A stretch of 64,000 nucleotides of DNA from Branchipolynoe longqiensis (lineage: Eukaryota; Annelida; Polychaeta; Phyllodocida; Polynoidae), in the NCBI GenBank assembly GCA_030323885.1, contig CM059199.1, forward strand, positions 2,501,923-2,565,922, given 5' to 3'. The notes under the pieces were generated by a model. The model was not told where the DNA came from, searched no databases, and was given only the letters and a program-made list of their open reading frames with translations. This document shows positions 31,167 to 41,375 of the stretch, piece by piece. Positions within the stretch are counted from its first letter, which is position 1. The number at the start of each line of letters is the position of its first letter. A program made the position numbers and the translations under genes.

Positions 31167-31223
31167 ATGATGGAGCCATCGTCGCACTCACACCAATGGG
31201 ACTCGCCGGAACACAACTTTCAG
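31167..31223 (+). CDS. Speculative short coding exon
   Basis: ATGATGGAGCC starts a 19-codon frame reading MMEPSSHSHQWDSPEHNFQ. It is followed immediately by a consensus-like splice donor CAG|GTAATG at 31224. The second ATG has a good context (A at -3, G at +4). The peptide is hydrophilic and matches no family I recognise. It lies about 0.8 kb downstream of the CpG block, where a first exon could be. Chance occurrence of ATG plus donor is quite likely. Confidence 0.15.
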
Positions 31224-31798
31224 GTAATGGTGATGGTGTGTTTAAACCGCAGTACTTAGTGTTATGGGGATATAAGTGAGAAGTGAGCGGAAGGGGGGGG
31301 TGTGGTGGGGGGGTGTAGTAGCGAGAGGGATGTAAATTGTCTCGGCGAGGTGCTTGGCTAAACGAGGTGCGACACCATAGGAAAACTGTAACTTTTATTT
31401 ATGAGTGTCTGGGCGCGGGATGGCGGAGGTGGAGGGGGGGGGGGGATAGGAGGGGGGGGGGGGACTAGGAGTAGACATGGTAGGAGAGGTGTGGTCGTGC
31501 GGGGCCGGGCCGGGCCGACTGTAGCCGGGCCTCAGGCGGGCGACGGCCGGCCGGTTGGTTAGCGGGACAGCTCGCCCGCCCGCCCGCCCGCCCATCCGGG
31601 CTTGCTGGCTTGTCTCCTTGGTTACTTGCTTAGTTACTCGCTTAGGTACTTGTTCGGGACAGGCCGGGGATATACGCCATGGCTATCACTCACTCACCAG
31701 AGCCACAACCCGCGAACATGCATGGCACAACTTAGCATTCAATTTCCATCAACCAATTCCGATTCAGAGTTGAGCTTGCTATGCTAGCCGGTCATTTA
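31224..31798. other. G-rich and GC-rich spacer
   Basis: G-runs near 31293-31320 and 31432-31465, CGGGCCGGGCCG words at 31500-31520 and (CGCC)n at 31570-31592. No gene. Confidence 0.5.
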
Positions 31799-32766
31799 TC
31801 GTCTGGTGGGTGGTAGGGGGGGGGGGGGGAGGGGCGGGGTGGAGGGTCATTTGAGATGTGGCCGGGGCGGCGGGGATGTGGCCCCGATGTGACGGGCACA
31901 TCGCGGAGGTCAGCCAGCGTTTGTAAACGACGGCCCTTAATGAAAGATAAAGGTGGGTGAGGGTCGCGGGCATCCCATTACAGCGGCCACCCCGGCTATT
32001 GGACCAGATCCATCACCCACCACCCACACCCCCTTAGCACACACCCCTACCACCCCAATCCAGCCTCCAGTATGATATCAACCAGCTTAGCAGGGTACAT
32101 TTATGGGAAATCTAATTGGCACACCCCTAACCTACTTACCTCCATCCCAGGCATTCTCCTCTTCTTATTTGGACCGGTAAATATCACTTATCTACTGGTA
32201 AATGTGTTGTTTTAATGTTGCCATGTCATATTTATGATAACAATTGCACTATTTATTCCCATCGCTGTGAACATCTGAAGGGCCGTGTACTTTGACTCAA
32301 ATTGAACCATTTGGACTTGCTACACCGCCACTGTACCAGTCCAGACTTCACTTTAGAACATCAATACTTCCCCTCAACGCCCCCCACCCCCACCTCCACC
32401 CCACTGTACATCTTTCCTCTCCCCGCGCGCCAACCTTGACATCGTTTATGTTCATGTTAATAATAATAATGCGCCAGCAGATATTGTGGGCGTTCCTCAC
32501 TGACCGTCGTTTCTGCGCGTCGTTTCCGTCGTTACTTCCATCGATTCTTTTACATCGCTCTCGTCTAATTCTTTCATTCCTAGTTTAATGTTCATCCAAA
32601 TAAACGAATATATTCATATTTTGTTATAGTCGACTCACGCGCAGAGAATTATGGGACAGGGCGGTGGTGGGAATTGGGGAATTGGGGCGTTGCGGCCTCC
32701 CCCCCGCCCCCCTCCTACCCGCCACCGAACGCTGCCCCGGCTTGCAGCGCGTCATTCCCGTCGTCG
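31799..32766. other. Mixed unique DNA
   Basis: G-run at 31817-31830. The unique stretch 32060-32330 has TACATTTATGGGAAATCTAA, a posterior-Hox-type word. A (TAA)n patch lies near 32458-32469. Open frames lack domains. Confidence 0.45.
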
Positions 32767-32780
32767 CCACTAGAGGGCAG
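32767..32780 (+). promoter_or_regulatory. CTCF-like motif
   Basis: CCACTAGAGGGCAG is a CTCF-type core, followed by TGCAGCGCCA. Single motif match by eye. Confidence 0.4.
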
Positions 32781-32879
32781 TGCAGCGCCACTGGAGGATG
32801 CTTTTCCAGGGGGTCGGTAGGAGGAACGGCTAACTCCAGAAGCCATCGGGTGGAGAAGCCACCACCGATAGCAACAACT

Positions 32880-33110
32880 ACTCCTACTGCTTGCAGCTGC
32901 TACTGGTAGTGGTAGCCGCTGCGGAGGAGTAGTAGTAGTAGTACTAGTAGTAGGAGTAGTAGTAGTAGGAGTAGGAGTAGTAGTAGGAGTAGGAGTAGGA
33001 GTAGGAGTACTTGTACTAGTACTAGTAGCAGATGTAAGAGTAGTAGGCCTAGTGATTGTACTAATAGATGCAGTACTATAAGCATCAGTACAAGCTGGTC
33101 CGCCTCCCAG
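32880..33110. repeat. (TAG)n/(GGAGTA)n microsatellite
   Basis: AGTAGTAGT and GGAGTAGGAGTA units span about 200 bp. Antisense frames read Thr/Pro/Ser or Leu repeats only. Confidence 0.9.
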
Positions 33111-33119
33111 AGTAGGTTC

Positions 33120-33437
33120 CATGGTTGTTGTTTTACGTCCTAGCAACATTTAGGGTCATATCATGACGGATATCCACTGGTGACAGTGCGCACTCATGGT
33201 GACTTCATAGTGCTGCCTTACTGGGAGAACAGGCCACCATGACTTGATATCCCACACAGTCATATTATCCTGACACTGTGCTAACCAGTCCTTGTCATAT
33301 CGTATCAATGCTGAGCGTCAGGATAGGAAGTGACAGGTATCAATTTTATAAGTCATTGGTTTTACTCGGCTGGGATTCAAACTCCTGATCTTCCGCACAG
33401 GGGCACTGCACTCTACCGATTCGGTCAGCGCATCCGA
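33120..33437 (-). mobile_element. SINE family 1, full-length, alternative head
   Basis: Reverse orientation from GTTGTTGTTTTACGTCCTAG through CACTCATGGTGACTTCATAG to a head containing GATCTTCCGCACAGGGG, GCACTCTACCGATTCGGTCA. This is the second (GGTGGCCGAATCGGTAGAG-like) head type. Confidence 0.9.
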
Positions 33438-33730
33438 GAGTCGTTCCCCAGGATCGATATGTGTAGATCTATCTATCTGCATGAAAAGAAATAGGGCAGG
33501 ATAGTCAACAACCGTCTTCCCATTCCTTCCTAGAGTGAAAGGTTCAGATCGAATGGTAAACATGCCGCCTACCTCACCCGACCCTCCTCGAGCCAACTCA
33601 ACCCCACCAACTTCCCTCGCCGAATGGATGGATTGAGTGAATGAATGAATGAATAAAGAAGGAATAAACAAGTTGAACAGCACAATGCCTCAAAACCCGA
33701 GGTCTTTGGCGTTGCGGCAGTCTCTGGAGA
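33438..33730. other. Spacer
   Basis: Unique, with a (GAAT)n patch near 33630-33655. No gene. Confidence 0.45.
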
Positions 33731-33930
33731 GAGGCTGGGGGAGGGTGTTAGAGGGTAAAAGAGGGTAAAGGAGGGTAGAGGAGGAGGGTGGAGGACAGTT
33801 GAAAGGGTTGAGAAGACTAGAGATGGGTGGAGGGTGGAGAGTGGAGGAGGATAGAGGAGAGTGGAGCAGGGCGGAGGAGGGTGGGGGAGGGTGAAGGAGG
33901 GTGGGCGGGCAGGAGCAGGCGGAGGGCCGG
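33731..33930. repeat. Polypurine GGAGGGTGGAG repeat
   Basis: Irregular 10-bp GAGGGTGGAG/GAGGGTAAAG units on the top strand. Compositional frames only. Confidence 0.8.
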
Positions 33931-34079
33931 TCCTCTGATAAGCAGGCTCGGGTATCTGCCGAGCGAATCTCCAGCCTCGTAAACCACGGCCAGAAATCCT
34001 CAGGAACGTGAGGGGAACCTCGAAGAACTGTGAATCCCAAGCACTGGTAGCCCGGCAGGATAGCTGTTCCCACAGCTCC
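33931..34079. other. Unique spacer
   Basis: Short GC-balanced stretch; nothing recognised. Confidence 0.4.
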
Positions 34080-35375
34080 CTCCACCCTCCAACCCACCTA
34101 CAAACTCCTCCACCACCTCCCACACCCCTAGCTCCCACCCACCCACCGACAAACTCTTCCAGCTCCCCGCACCCACCCACTGCCAACATTGTCCAATATC
34201 CTCCACTACCGCCCCCAGCTCCCCCCACTCACCCACCGACAAAATTGTCCAATATTCGCCGCTACCTCCCTCCCCCACCCACCGACAAACTCTTCCAATA
34301 TCCTCCACCCCCCCCCCCCAGCTCCCCACATCCACCCACCGATAAAATTGTCCAATATCCTCCACTACCGCCCCCCAGCCCCCCCACCCACCCACCACCA
34401 CCAACAACCCTTCCACTACCTCCCACACCCCCAGCTCCCACCGACGGCCAAACTCTTCAATATCCTCCAGTACCTCTCCCTCCCCCACCCCCCACCAACA
34501 AACTCTTCCAATATCCTCCACCTCCTCCCTCCCCACCACCCACCGACGAACTCTTCCAATATCCTACCCCACCTCCCTCCCCCACCCTAACCTAAAAACT
34601 CTTCCATATCCTCCACTACCTCCTCCCCATCACCCACCCATCCACCAACAAACTATTCGATATCCTCCACTACCTCCCTCCCCCACCCACCCACCAACAA
34701 CTTCATTCCTTCCCCACCACCCGACACTCTTCCAATATCCTACCCACCCTCCCCCACCCATACGAACAAAGTCTTCCGATATCCTCCACCACCTCCCTCC
34801 CCATCAGCCACCCACCCACCAACAAACTCTCCCAATATCCTCCACCACCTCCCTCCCCCTCACCCACCATCCACCAACAAAACTCTCCAATATCCTCTAC
34901 CACCTCCCTCCCCTCACCCACCCACCAACAAACTCTTCACCTCCACCACTCCCCCCCCCAACCCACAACAAACTCTTCCAATATCCTCCACCCCCTCCCT
35001 CCCGCCCACCACACAAACTTCTTCCAATATCCTCCACCACCTCCCTCCCCGCACCCACCCACCAACAAACTCTTCCAATATCCCTCCACCATCTCCCTCC
35101 CCCCACCCACCCCCAGACAAACTCTTCCAATATCCTCCACCACCTCCCCCCCCTAAGCACCACCCACCCACACACTCTTCCAATATCCTCCAATACCTCC
35201 CTCCCCTAAGCTCCACCCGCCAACAAACTCTTCCAATATCTTCTACTACTGCCCTCCCCTCAGCTCCCCACACCCACCAACAAACTCTTCCAATATCCTC
35301 CACCACCTCCCTCCCCCCACCCACCCACCGACAAACTCTTCCAATATCCTCCACTACCTCCCACCACCTAAAGAT
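34080..35375. repeat. 1.3-kb C-rich minisatellite, unit about 50 bp
   Basis: The unit combines CCCACCCACCGACAAACTC, TTCCAATATCCTCCAC and TACCTCCCTCCCC. About 26 copies are separable, with length variation in the C-runs. The reverse strand reads VEDIGRVCWWVGGGRE-like repeats. Strong strand asymmetry with G4 potential on the minus strand. Confidence 0.92.
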
Positions 35376-35636
35376 GCTTCTTTATACACGCATAAGTATC
35401 TGACTTTTGGAAACACCCCTCCCCCCACCTCTCGTCCCTCCCCACTACAAACACCCCAGTTCCCTCTATCCCGCCTCCACCCCCCCCCCCCTTCTATCCC
35501 GACCGCCCACTCCTCCCCACCCCACCCCCAGGGTGTTAATATCGAGTCCCAGCATGATGTTATTAAGTTATTCCGTTACTGCTGAGTTGTCCCTAGTGTG
35601 AACGAGGCTAGACAGACGGGCGAGCTACTTCATATA
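35376..35636. other. C-rich spacer
   Basis: C-run at 35479-35491, otherwise mixed. No gene. Confidence 0.45.
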
Positions 35637-35959
35637 TAGAGGGAGTGCACGTGACGTCATTACTTAGCAATCAGCGGGCTGCCATCTTGGATTATGAGCA
35701 CCCTCCCTAGCCATGTTGTGAATGCATGCAGATGCAGTAAAACTGAGTTTTATTGTGTTATGGGAGGTTCTGGGCAGTTTACATCCAATGTCTTTACTTA
35801 CAGCACTTTCGCAATACCATTTGAGGCCAACTGCTCAAAACGGTGACAAATAAACCAACAAATCAGTAAATAAGCACAGTGTAGACAGTTGCAAGCCTTC
35901 TGTATGTCATCCAAAATGGCCACCGAAAGTTGTCTTGTGGCGTCATTCCACCCACTCTA
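35637..35959 (+). mobile_element. MITE family F copy 1 (TAGAGGGAGTG ends, CRE-like site)
   Basis: Ends TAGAGGGAGTGCACGTGACG and inverse of TAGAGTGGGTGGAATGACG, with TA flanks. The left end contains GTGACGTCATTAC, a consensus CRE (TGACGTCA). A related inverted copy is at 50671-50999. Non-coding, 323 bp. Confidence 0.85.
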
Positions 35960-36022
35960 TAGTGAGTATAATCTGATTAAGTAGGCAATGGTTTGTGTAT
36001 GGAGAGACAGTGAGTTGTCTTA

Positions 36023-36681
36023 TACCCCTGTCACACTATGACGTAACGAGCGAACGTGAGCCTAACGTGGTGATTTTTCATCATTACGTTGACGTACGTT
36101 GGATTACGTTATGATGACGTCAGAATGACGTTAGACTGACATCGAGCTAGATCACATTACGTCATGTTACGTCGAGTTATGTCGAGGTTTTGGACATGTT
36201 GAAAACTTTCGAAGTAGCTCGAACATAAGGGTTTACGTTCGCCGTACGTTCTGTTCACGTTCAGTGAACGTCAATGACGTTAAACGGACGTTAGGCAAAT
36301 GCTGCTCACTACGTTCAACTATGTTCCACTACGTTGACCCACATTAAACCGGGTGGAAGTGCCCACGCGGCATAATGGGAACGTCAGGAGAACGTCAGGA
36401 GAATGTACATTCAACGTACGTTCAACGTCTCATGATGTATGTAATGTCACGTAATGTTCTTCTGGCGATGGAATAATGTTCATAACATTCCGTGAGCATA
36501 ATGACGTTGTCCTCTCTCGTTGAATGACCGTATCACTACGCTTTACCGGCGTTATGCTCTTGTCCACTATGCTGCATCCACGTTCAACTTGTGCCCAAAT
36601 TTGCATACTACACCGAGAAGTTCAACGTTCTTCACGTTCTCCCTACGTTGACGTCGTTATGTCATAGTGTGACAGGGCCTT
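36023..36681. mobile_element. MITE family A copy 2
   Basis: Left TACCCCTGTCACACTATGAC, right inverted AAGGCCCTGTCACACTATGA, TA on both sides. The core TTTTGGACATGTTGAAAA is at about 36192, followed by GTAGCTCGAAC as in the 19513 copy. The interior is crowded with ACGTT/AACGT words. 659 bp, non-coding. Confidence 0.9.
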
Positions 36682-36709
36682 TACTCAGGGAGGAACTGTA
36701 ACTAGTGTA

Positions 36710-37642
36710 AGGTGTTAGTTTGTCTTTAGAAAGCTGCATAGATCAATGAAGCATCACCTTTTCAAAACCGAAAGACTAAAGGGCGCATTCCATATATGCG
36801 TAATGCGTAATGCGTAATGCGAATGCGAATGTGACAAAAAATTGAAATGCCTTGAAACATATGAGGTACATTCCATACACGCGTAATGCGTAATGCGAAT
36901 GCGAATGCGTCAGAAATTCATTATCCCGATCGTTCAATGTAGCGATCGGTGCGTAATGCGTTATGCGTCAAGCTGGATATGAATAGAAACCTGAGTCTGA
37001 TGTGTCCATTAGTTTAACACCAGGAGAGGCGACTGAGCATTACGGAACAGTCTCACAGACAGGTGCTAATTGGAAACACATGGTGAGCTGGGCACCCGAT
37101 AGACATATGGTTAGGGGAAAGCTAAAAATGCTACCATATGCACAGAAATATGAATACTTATCTATAATTTGGTTATAATAAAGGTAGGAACCCCCATGTG
37201 ACATACAAAAAGTTACATAGATATACATGCCATATTTGGTCACATACAGAGCAGTATGGAGAATAATTGTTTATTTTTATTTTTTAAATATAGCTAGTCG
37301 TGCGCCACATAACGCATTACGCGTATATGGAATGCTGGCATTCGCATAACGCGCAACGCATAACGCATTACGCATTACGCGTATATGGAATGCGCCCTTT
37401 AGATAGATTTCAAGCTACAAATCGAGATAAAATACTGGTGCAGTATTTATTGCGACACACAATGGAAAGCTCAGTCACCATCAGGGAAGTTGTTAACGTT
37501 GAAACATATAGGCTCAAGAGGTTGATAGGTACGCCAACATTAATTAATTAAGTAAGGTAGATGATACCGATCAACGTAATATATTCATTTCAGAAAGTGA
37601 CGGAAACTTGAAGCCGTCGGACTATGCAAGTTTAAACACACA
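36710..37642 (-). mobile_element. MITE family I copy, split by a family D element
   Basis: AAAGCTGCATAGATCAATGA begins the left part. After the insertion (36779-37399) the sequence continues, reaching CCGTCGGACTATGCAAGTTT at its far end. Family I ends read AAAGYTGCATAGTCCGATG. The interior is heavily diverged. Confidence 0.55.
36779..37399. mobile_element. MITE family D (GGGCGCATTCCATATA ends)
   Basis: Left end AAGGGCGCATTCCATATATG and right end inverted AAGGGCGCATTCCATATACG; TA on both sides. Both ends continue with (GCGTAAT)n-type words (GCGTAATGCGTAATGCG). A partial second left end lies at 36867. 621 bp, non-coding. Confidence 0.92.
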
Positions 37643-38160
37643 AGAAAATCCACGAAAAGCTTGGCAAACTTGGAATGTGGGATAATGCGAGTTGCTCATC
37701 AAAATCCACAATGGGATGGGATCCTCTCCCGCATGCCTGGATGTCATCTGCATAGATGTACACAGTAGGCTAAGTTATCATGTACAGGTTAGGAAAAAAA
37801 CTTTGGAAAAAAAAAAATGAATATAGAAACTACTAACACCCAAAACCGCAAAAGGTTGGCCCGAGAAAGATCAGGTAAACACTCCTGAGTGCGGGACCAG
37901 ACCAATCCAGTATCACAGCTGTCCAGCATTGAAAACAAGCACCCTCATGGGAGCTTACACGTTATGGGGAGAATAAAAAACTTGTCACAAAAAAAGAAGA
38001 AGAAAAAAGTTATAAGTAAAATAGATGATACCGATCAACATAATATCTTCATTACAGAAAGTGACAGAAACTTAAAACCGTCGGACTATGCAAGTTTAAA
38101 CACACAAGAAAACCCACGGAAAGCTTGGCAAACTTGGAATTTGGGATAATGCGAGTTGGT
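37548..38160. repeat. Direct duplication of about 145 bp including a family I end
   Basis: GATGATACCGATCAACGTAA, GTCGGACTATGCAAGTTTAA and AAAGCTTGGCAAACTTGGAA occur at about 37560-37690 and 38028-38160. The duplicated unit crosses the end of the family I MITE into its flank. CCAGCATTGAAAACAAGC (37922) is shared with 878. Poly-A runs lie near 37806 and 37990. Confidence 0.75.
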
Positions 38161-38875
38161 CATCAAGATCAAGTATAAGTTAGAACTGTTAGTAAGAGGC
38201 GAATCGGTGTGGGGTAGGGTGGGGCGATGGGTGGATGGTTGGTTGGTATAGCCTAATTCTAGTATACTTCATATGTGAAGGTTAATGCTAAGGTAGATTT
38301 GTTGATAATGGGACCAAAACAACTAAAAGTCAGAGATAGGGGAACACATATGAAACAATGATTACTACAGAATAGAGAATTGCACAACGAGCAGTCATAA
38401 TATCTACGAATGTGATAAGTGGTGGAAGGAGCAAAGCCTTATGGTGTGAGAATATAACAAACAACGAAGACATGGTGGGATTTAAGGAGGGATACAAATA
38501 AAAAGGTTACCGCTGGATTAAAAAAAAACCGAGATGTAGGGAGCGATTATTTGGAAGTTAGGGGGGAGGAAAAAACACTCGAAGACGGATATGTATGAAG
38601 AGGGAGTTGAAGGATCCAGTACACAAGCAGCGAGTCAGTCAGTGAGATGCTGACCAAGAACCCAGCTGTGTTGAATGGGTAGATGGGAAGATCCGCCTGG
38701 GAGTGAGAGTGGTGTGCGTGGGGGTGGGGGAGGGGGTTATGAGGGCACGGTGGTGACAACCAGAGCAGTAGCAACTTCAGGTGTAGGGTAGAGAAAGTTG
38801 TTGGCCTGTTGTGGCGAGGTGATTCAATTCCAACTGAAAGAATATCCTAGATAATGAATAGTTGTTTGAGTAGTT
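38161..38875. other. Unique spacer
   Basis: Mixed sequence, G/T-rich near 38200-38250 and 38700-38745. No gene or element ends. Confidence 0.5.
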
Positions 38876-39482
38876 GTTTGTTGGGGTTTTACATCCTAGA
38901 AAGATGGGACCAAAACAGCATGGGTACCGAGTTGTGACAGTGCGTAGTTGTAGCGACTTTATAGTGCTACCCTACTGGTAGTGGTAGATCTGTCCGCTGA
39001 AATCACCACCCAATATCCCAATCCTGAAACTGAGCAAACCAGTCATTGGCCTATCCTAGTAATAGTAATGCCAGGGGCCAAGCTAGGTAGTGACAAGAAT
39101 ACATTTAGTAAAGGCCCTGTCAGACTGTGCTGTATTGCATCAGCATATGCCAACATATGTGATTTTGCACCAACACGTTGGTGTAGGCTGGTGTACGCTG
39201 GGACAAGTTATGGGTACCTTTGGCATAAGTAGTATTTGTTAACAGCCCACTGGTGTACGCTGAGATAAGTTTTGGGTAAGTTTGGCATAAGTAGTATTTT
39301 TGAGCATGTTCAAAATTCCCGCCGTATGACAGCGTGTGTCACATGCGTCGGCATACGCTTATGCAGTGTGACAGGGCTTTAAGTCATCGGTTTGAATCGA
39401 TCGGAAATCGAACTCTCTATATGATACGTGAACTCCCGACCTTTCGCATGGGAAGTCTGCGCTCTACCGACTGGTTCACCGG
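38876..39482 (-). mobile_element. SINE family 1, interrupted by a family A MITE
   Basis: Reverse body from GGGGTTTTACATCCTAG to AGTGACAAGAATACATTTAG, then a 269-bp insertion, then AAGTCATCGGTTTGAATCG and a head with TTCGCATGGGAAGTCTGCGC. Other copies show AATTTATAAGTCATTGG as the uninterrupted site. Confidence 0.88.
39111..39379. mobile_element. MITE family A copy 3, nested in a SINE
   Basis: Left AAGGCCCTGTCAGACTGTGC, right inverted AAGCCCTGTCACACTGCAT. The TA pair at 39109-39110 and 39380-39381 is the target duplication. The core TTTTTGAGCATGTTCAAAAT is at about 39298. At 269 bp this is a short version of the 660-680 bp copies. Confidence 0.9.
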
Positions 39483-39763
39483 ATTCGGTAGTTAGTGAAT
39501 AGAAAGAAGCGTGCTGTCGGAAAATTATTTCTTTAAATTCTGTGTTCAGATCAATGCATATAACTTTCGAAACTATAGCACTATTCCTATACAGATCGCC
39601 ATTTAGCGACTCCAACCGTAATTCCAACCTAACAGTAACAGTAAACTAGATGATATAACATTAACAAGCAACATAACAGTTAATTTTCAAATATGGCCAA
39701 AACTCAAGGCCATGGGGTTCGGCAAGTTTAATTCCATGTTATAGGAACTCTGCATTCGGCTAA
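39483..39763. other. AT-rich spacer
   Basis: Unique. No gene. Confidence 0.45.
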
Positions 39764-39798
39764 GGGGGGGGGGGGGGGGGCTCCCCCCCCCCCCCCCC
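39764..39798. repeat. G17-CT-C16 perfect homopolymer hairpin
   Basis: Seventeen G, then CT, then sixteen C. This can fold into an uninterrupted G:C stem, or compete with a G-quadruplex/i-motif. It could also be an assembly or sequencing artefact, since such sites are hard to read. Confidence 0.9.
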
Positions 39799-40016
39799 TG
39801 CCCCAGGTCAATCAGTGCCTCAGTGGCAAATATGAAGGTCACGTGACCCTAGGTACGTACACCCATTAAGATCAGGGACGCTAATGGTCATCATGATGGG
39901 GTCACTGCCCTGCAGAATATGCGCGTGTACGTCCATGAAATGTGTGTGTGTGGTGGGGGGTTGGGGGGGTTAGTGGATGGAGGTTCTTGGTACCTCAATT
40001 AGAAGTTATTACTATA
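39799..40016. other. Unique patch with a perfect E-box palindrome
   Basis: GGTCACGTGACC at 39837-39848 is a 12-bp perfect palindrome of USF/TFE type. It is followed by GTACGTACACCCATTAAGAT. The region then becomes G/T-rich (39940-39980). Candidate upstream element of the Hox gene. Confidence 0.4.
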
Positions 40017-40042
40017 CAGTAAAACCTCTCTAAATCGACCGA
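40017..40042 (+). mobile_element. MITE family G, left end only
   Basis: CAGTAAAACCTCTCTAAATC and CGACC match the ends at 23517 and 42668. The rest is missing or replaced by the following direct repeats. Confidence 0.65.
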
Positions 40043-40580
40043 CAAGATAAGTAAAAAGAGTATTCGAAATTTAGTTGATATGCTGTCTGTAATTCACGAT
40101 TCACATCGTGAGATAAATTCAGACTTTAAAACACTCAGGATATCCCATTATATATAACAAGATATTTAAGTATTTTCTGTACAATTAAAACAATGCCGAA
40201 TCAATACTCTATTCCGAGATAAGCAAAACAGTATTCAAAATGTATTTGAAAGGCTGACTCTAATATGTATGCAACACCACTGAGTTGTCGGGTAATTCAC
40301 CGTTCAATTGGAGTCTCAATGCTTGAGATAAATTCAGACTTTAAAACACTCAGTATATCCCAATATATATAACAAGTATTTACTATACAATTAACAAAAT
40401 GTCAAATTGATACTCTATTCCGAGATAAGCAAAACAGTATTCAAAATTTATTCGAAATGATGTGTGTAATATGTATGCAACATGACAAGAGTTGTCGGGT
40501 AATTCACACTCACGGTTCAATTGGAGTATCAAAGCATGAGATAAATTCAGACTTTAAGGCACTCAGGATATGGCATTCCT
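40043..40580. repeat. Direct repeats of about 175-205 bp, three copies
   Basis: GAGATAAGCAAAACAGTATTC (or variant) recurs near 40045, 40217 and 40423; GATAAATTCAGACTTTAAAAC recurs near 40112, 40327 and 40541. Moderately diverged AT-rich tandem units. Confidence 0.85.
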
Positions 40581-40729
40581 TTAATTGATAACAGACATGC
40601 CTTCTACTACTACTACTACTACATCCTACTGCCGAGTAAGTAGTGATTCCACTTATAAAGCCATCAGGCTCAGTGTCTTTATCGGCAAACAGCTCCATTA
40701 AGTCCTCAGCTGTATTGCTCTACGCTGCG
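40581..40729. other. Short unique spacer
   Basis: (ACT)n at 40602-40620, otherwise unique. No gene. Confidence 0.4.
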
Positions 40730-40950
40730 TTCCAAATGAGCAAACTAGAATAAAAGAGGCCATTGGCAATGGGCAGTAAACTCACGTTTATGTGAGTTTT
40801 ATGGGCAGTAATCATCATGTGCGCTCGTACCCGCCGTGCCGACACTTAACTCCACATCCATCTTGGATGTCTCGTTTGGAGGCGATTTCGACTGCCATTT
40901 ATCGGCAGTATTTATGATATATCACGATGCCGCGTTGTAGTGATATATCC
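40730..40950. promoter_or_regulatory. Upstream element with clustered TTTATG/TTTATC sites
   Basis: TTTATG at 40787, TTTTATGGG at about 40797, TTTATC at 40898 and TTTATG at 40911 lie within 130 bp, with GTAATCATCATG near 40808. TTTATG-type words are recognised by Caudal/Cdx and posterior Hox proteins. It sits 0.6-0.8 kb upstream of the Hox start codon in non-repetitive DNA. Function is inference. Confidence 0.4.
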
Positions 40951-41220
40951 GCTTGGTATGCAATGTCCATATCTGGGTGGTCGGCGTCATTTCGCGCGTT
41001 GTTGTTGAAACAGACGACAATTTGAAACCGAGCAGACGACTTTGCCGCCGCTGCCGCCGCGCCTCAGCTGGTCCCCGGCAGGCGAAGCGCGCGCTTTCGC
41101 TGGTGGCCGCTAGAGGTGGGGACTGCATGGCATCGGCGCCGTCACACGAACATCGAAGCGCAGCTCGCGTTAAAAACCCCGCCCCAAACTCTCCCCGCAC
41201 GCCCTGAAGATGTTCACAGC
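40951..41220. promoter_or_regulatory. CpG-rich upstream block of the Hox gene
   Basis: CpG-dense, non-repetitive sequence (TTTCGCGCG, GCCGCCGCTGCCGCCGCGCC, GAAGCGCGCGC) 0.35-0.6 kb before the start codon. It could be an upstream promoter, enhancer or non-coding exon. Open frames on both strands show no domain. Confidence 0.45.
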
Positions 41221-41375
41221 TAATATATCTCATCCTAATGTACCTGTCTGTAAGATTCCCCCATATTCGCGTGTAATTCAGAGCAAGCGAAATAATCTTA
41301 AAAGGCCATGTTTATTATCATCACCATCACGCGTGTATGTTGTTTAGGTTAACCATTGCGTGGAACAGTCGCGCC

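Noticed and set aside
34000..35354. Long frames with VEDIGRVCWWVGGGRE-type repeats
   Set aside because: They follow the period of the C-rich minisatellite, shift frame between copies, and have no start context or domain.
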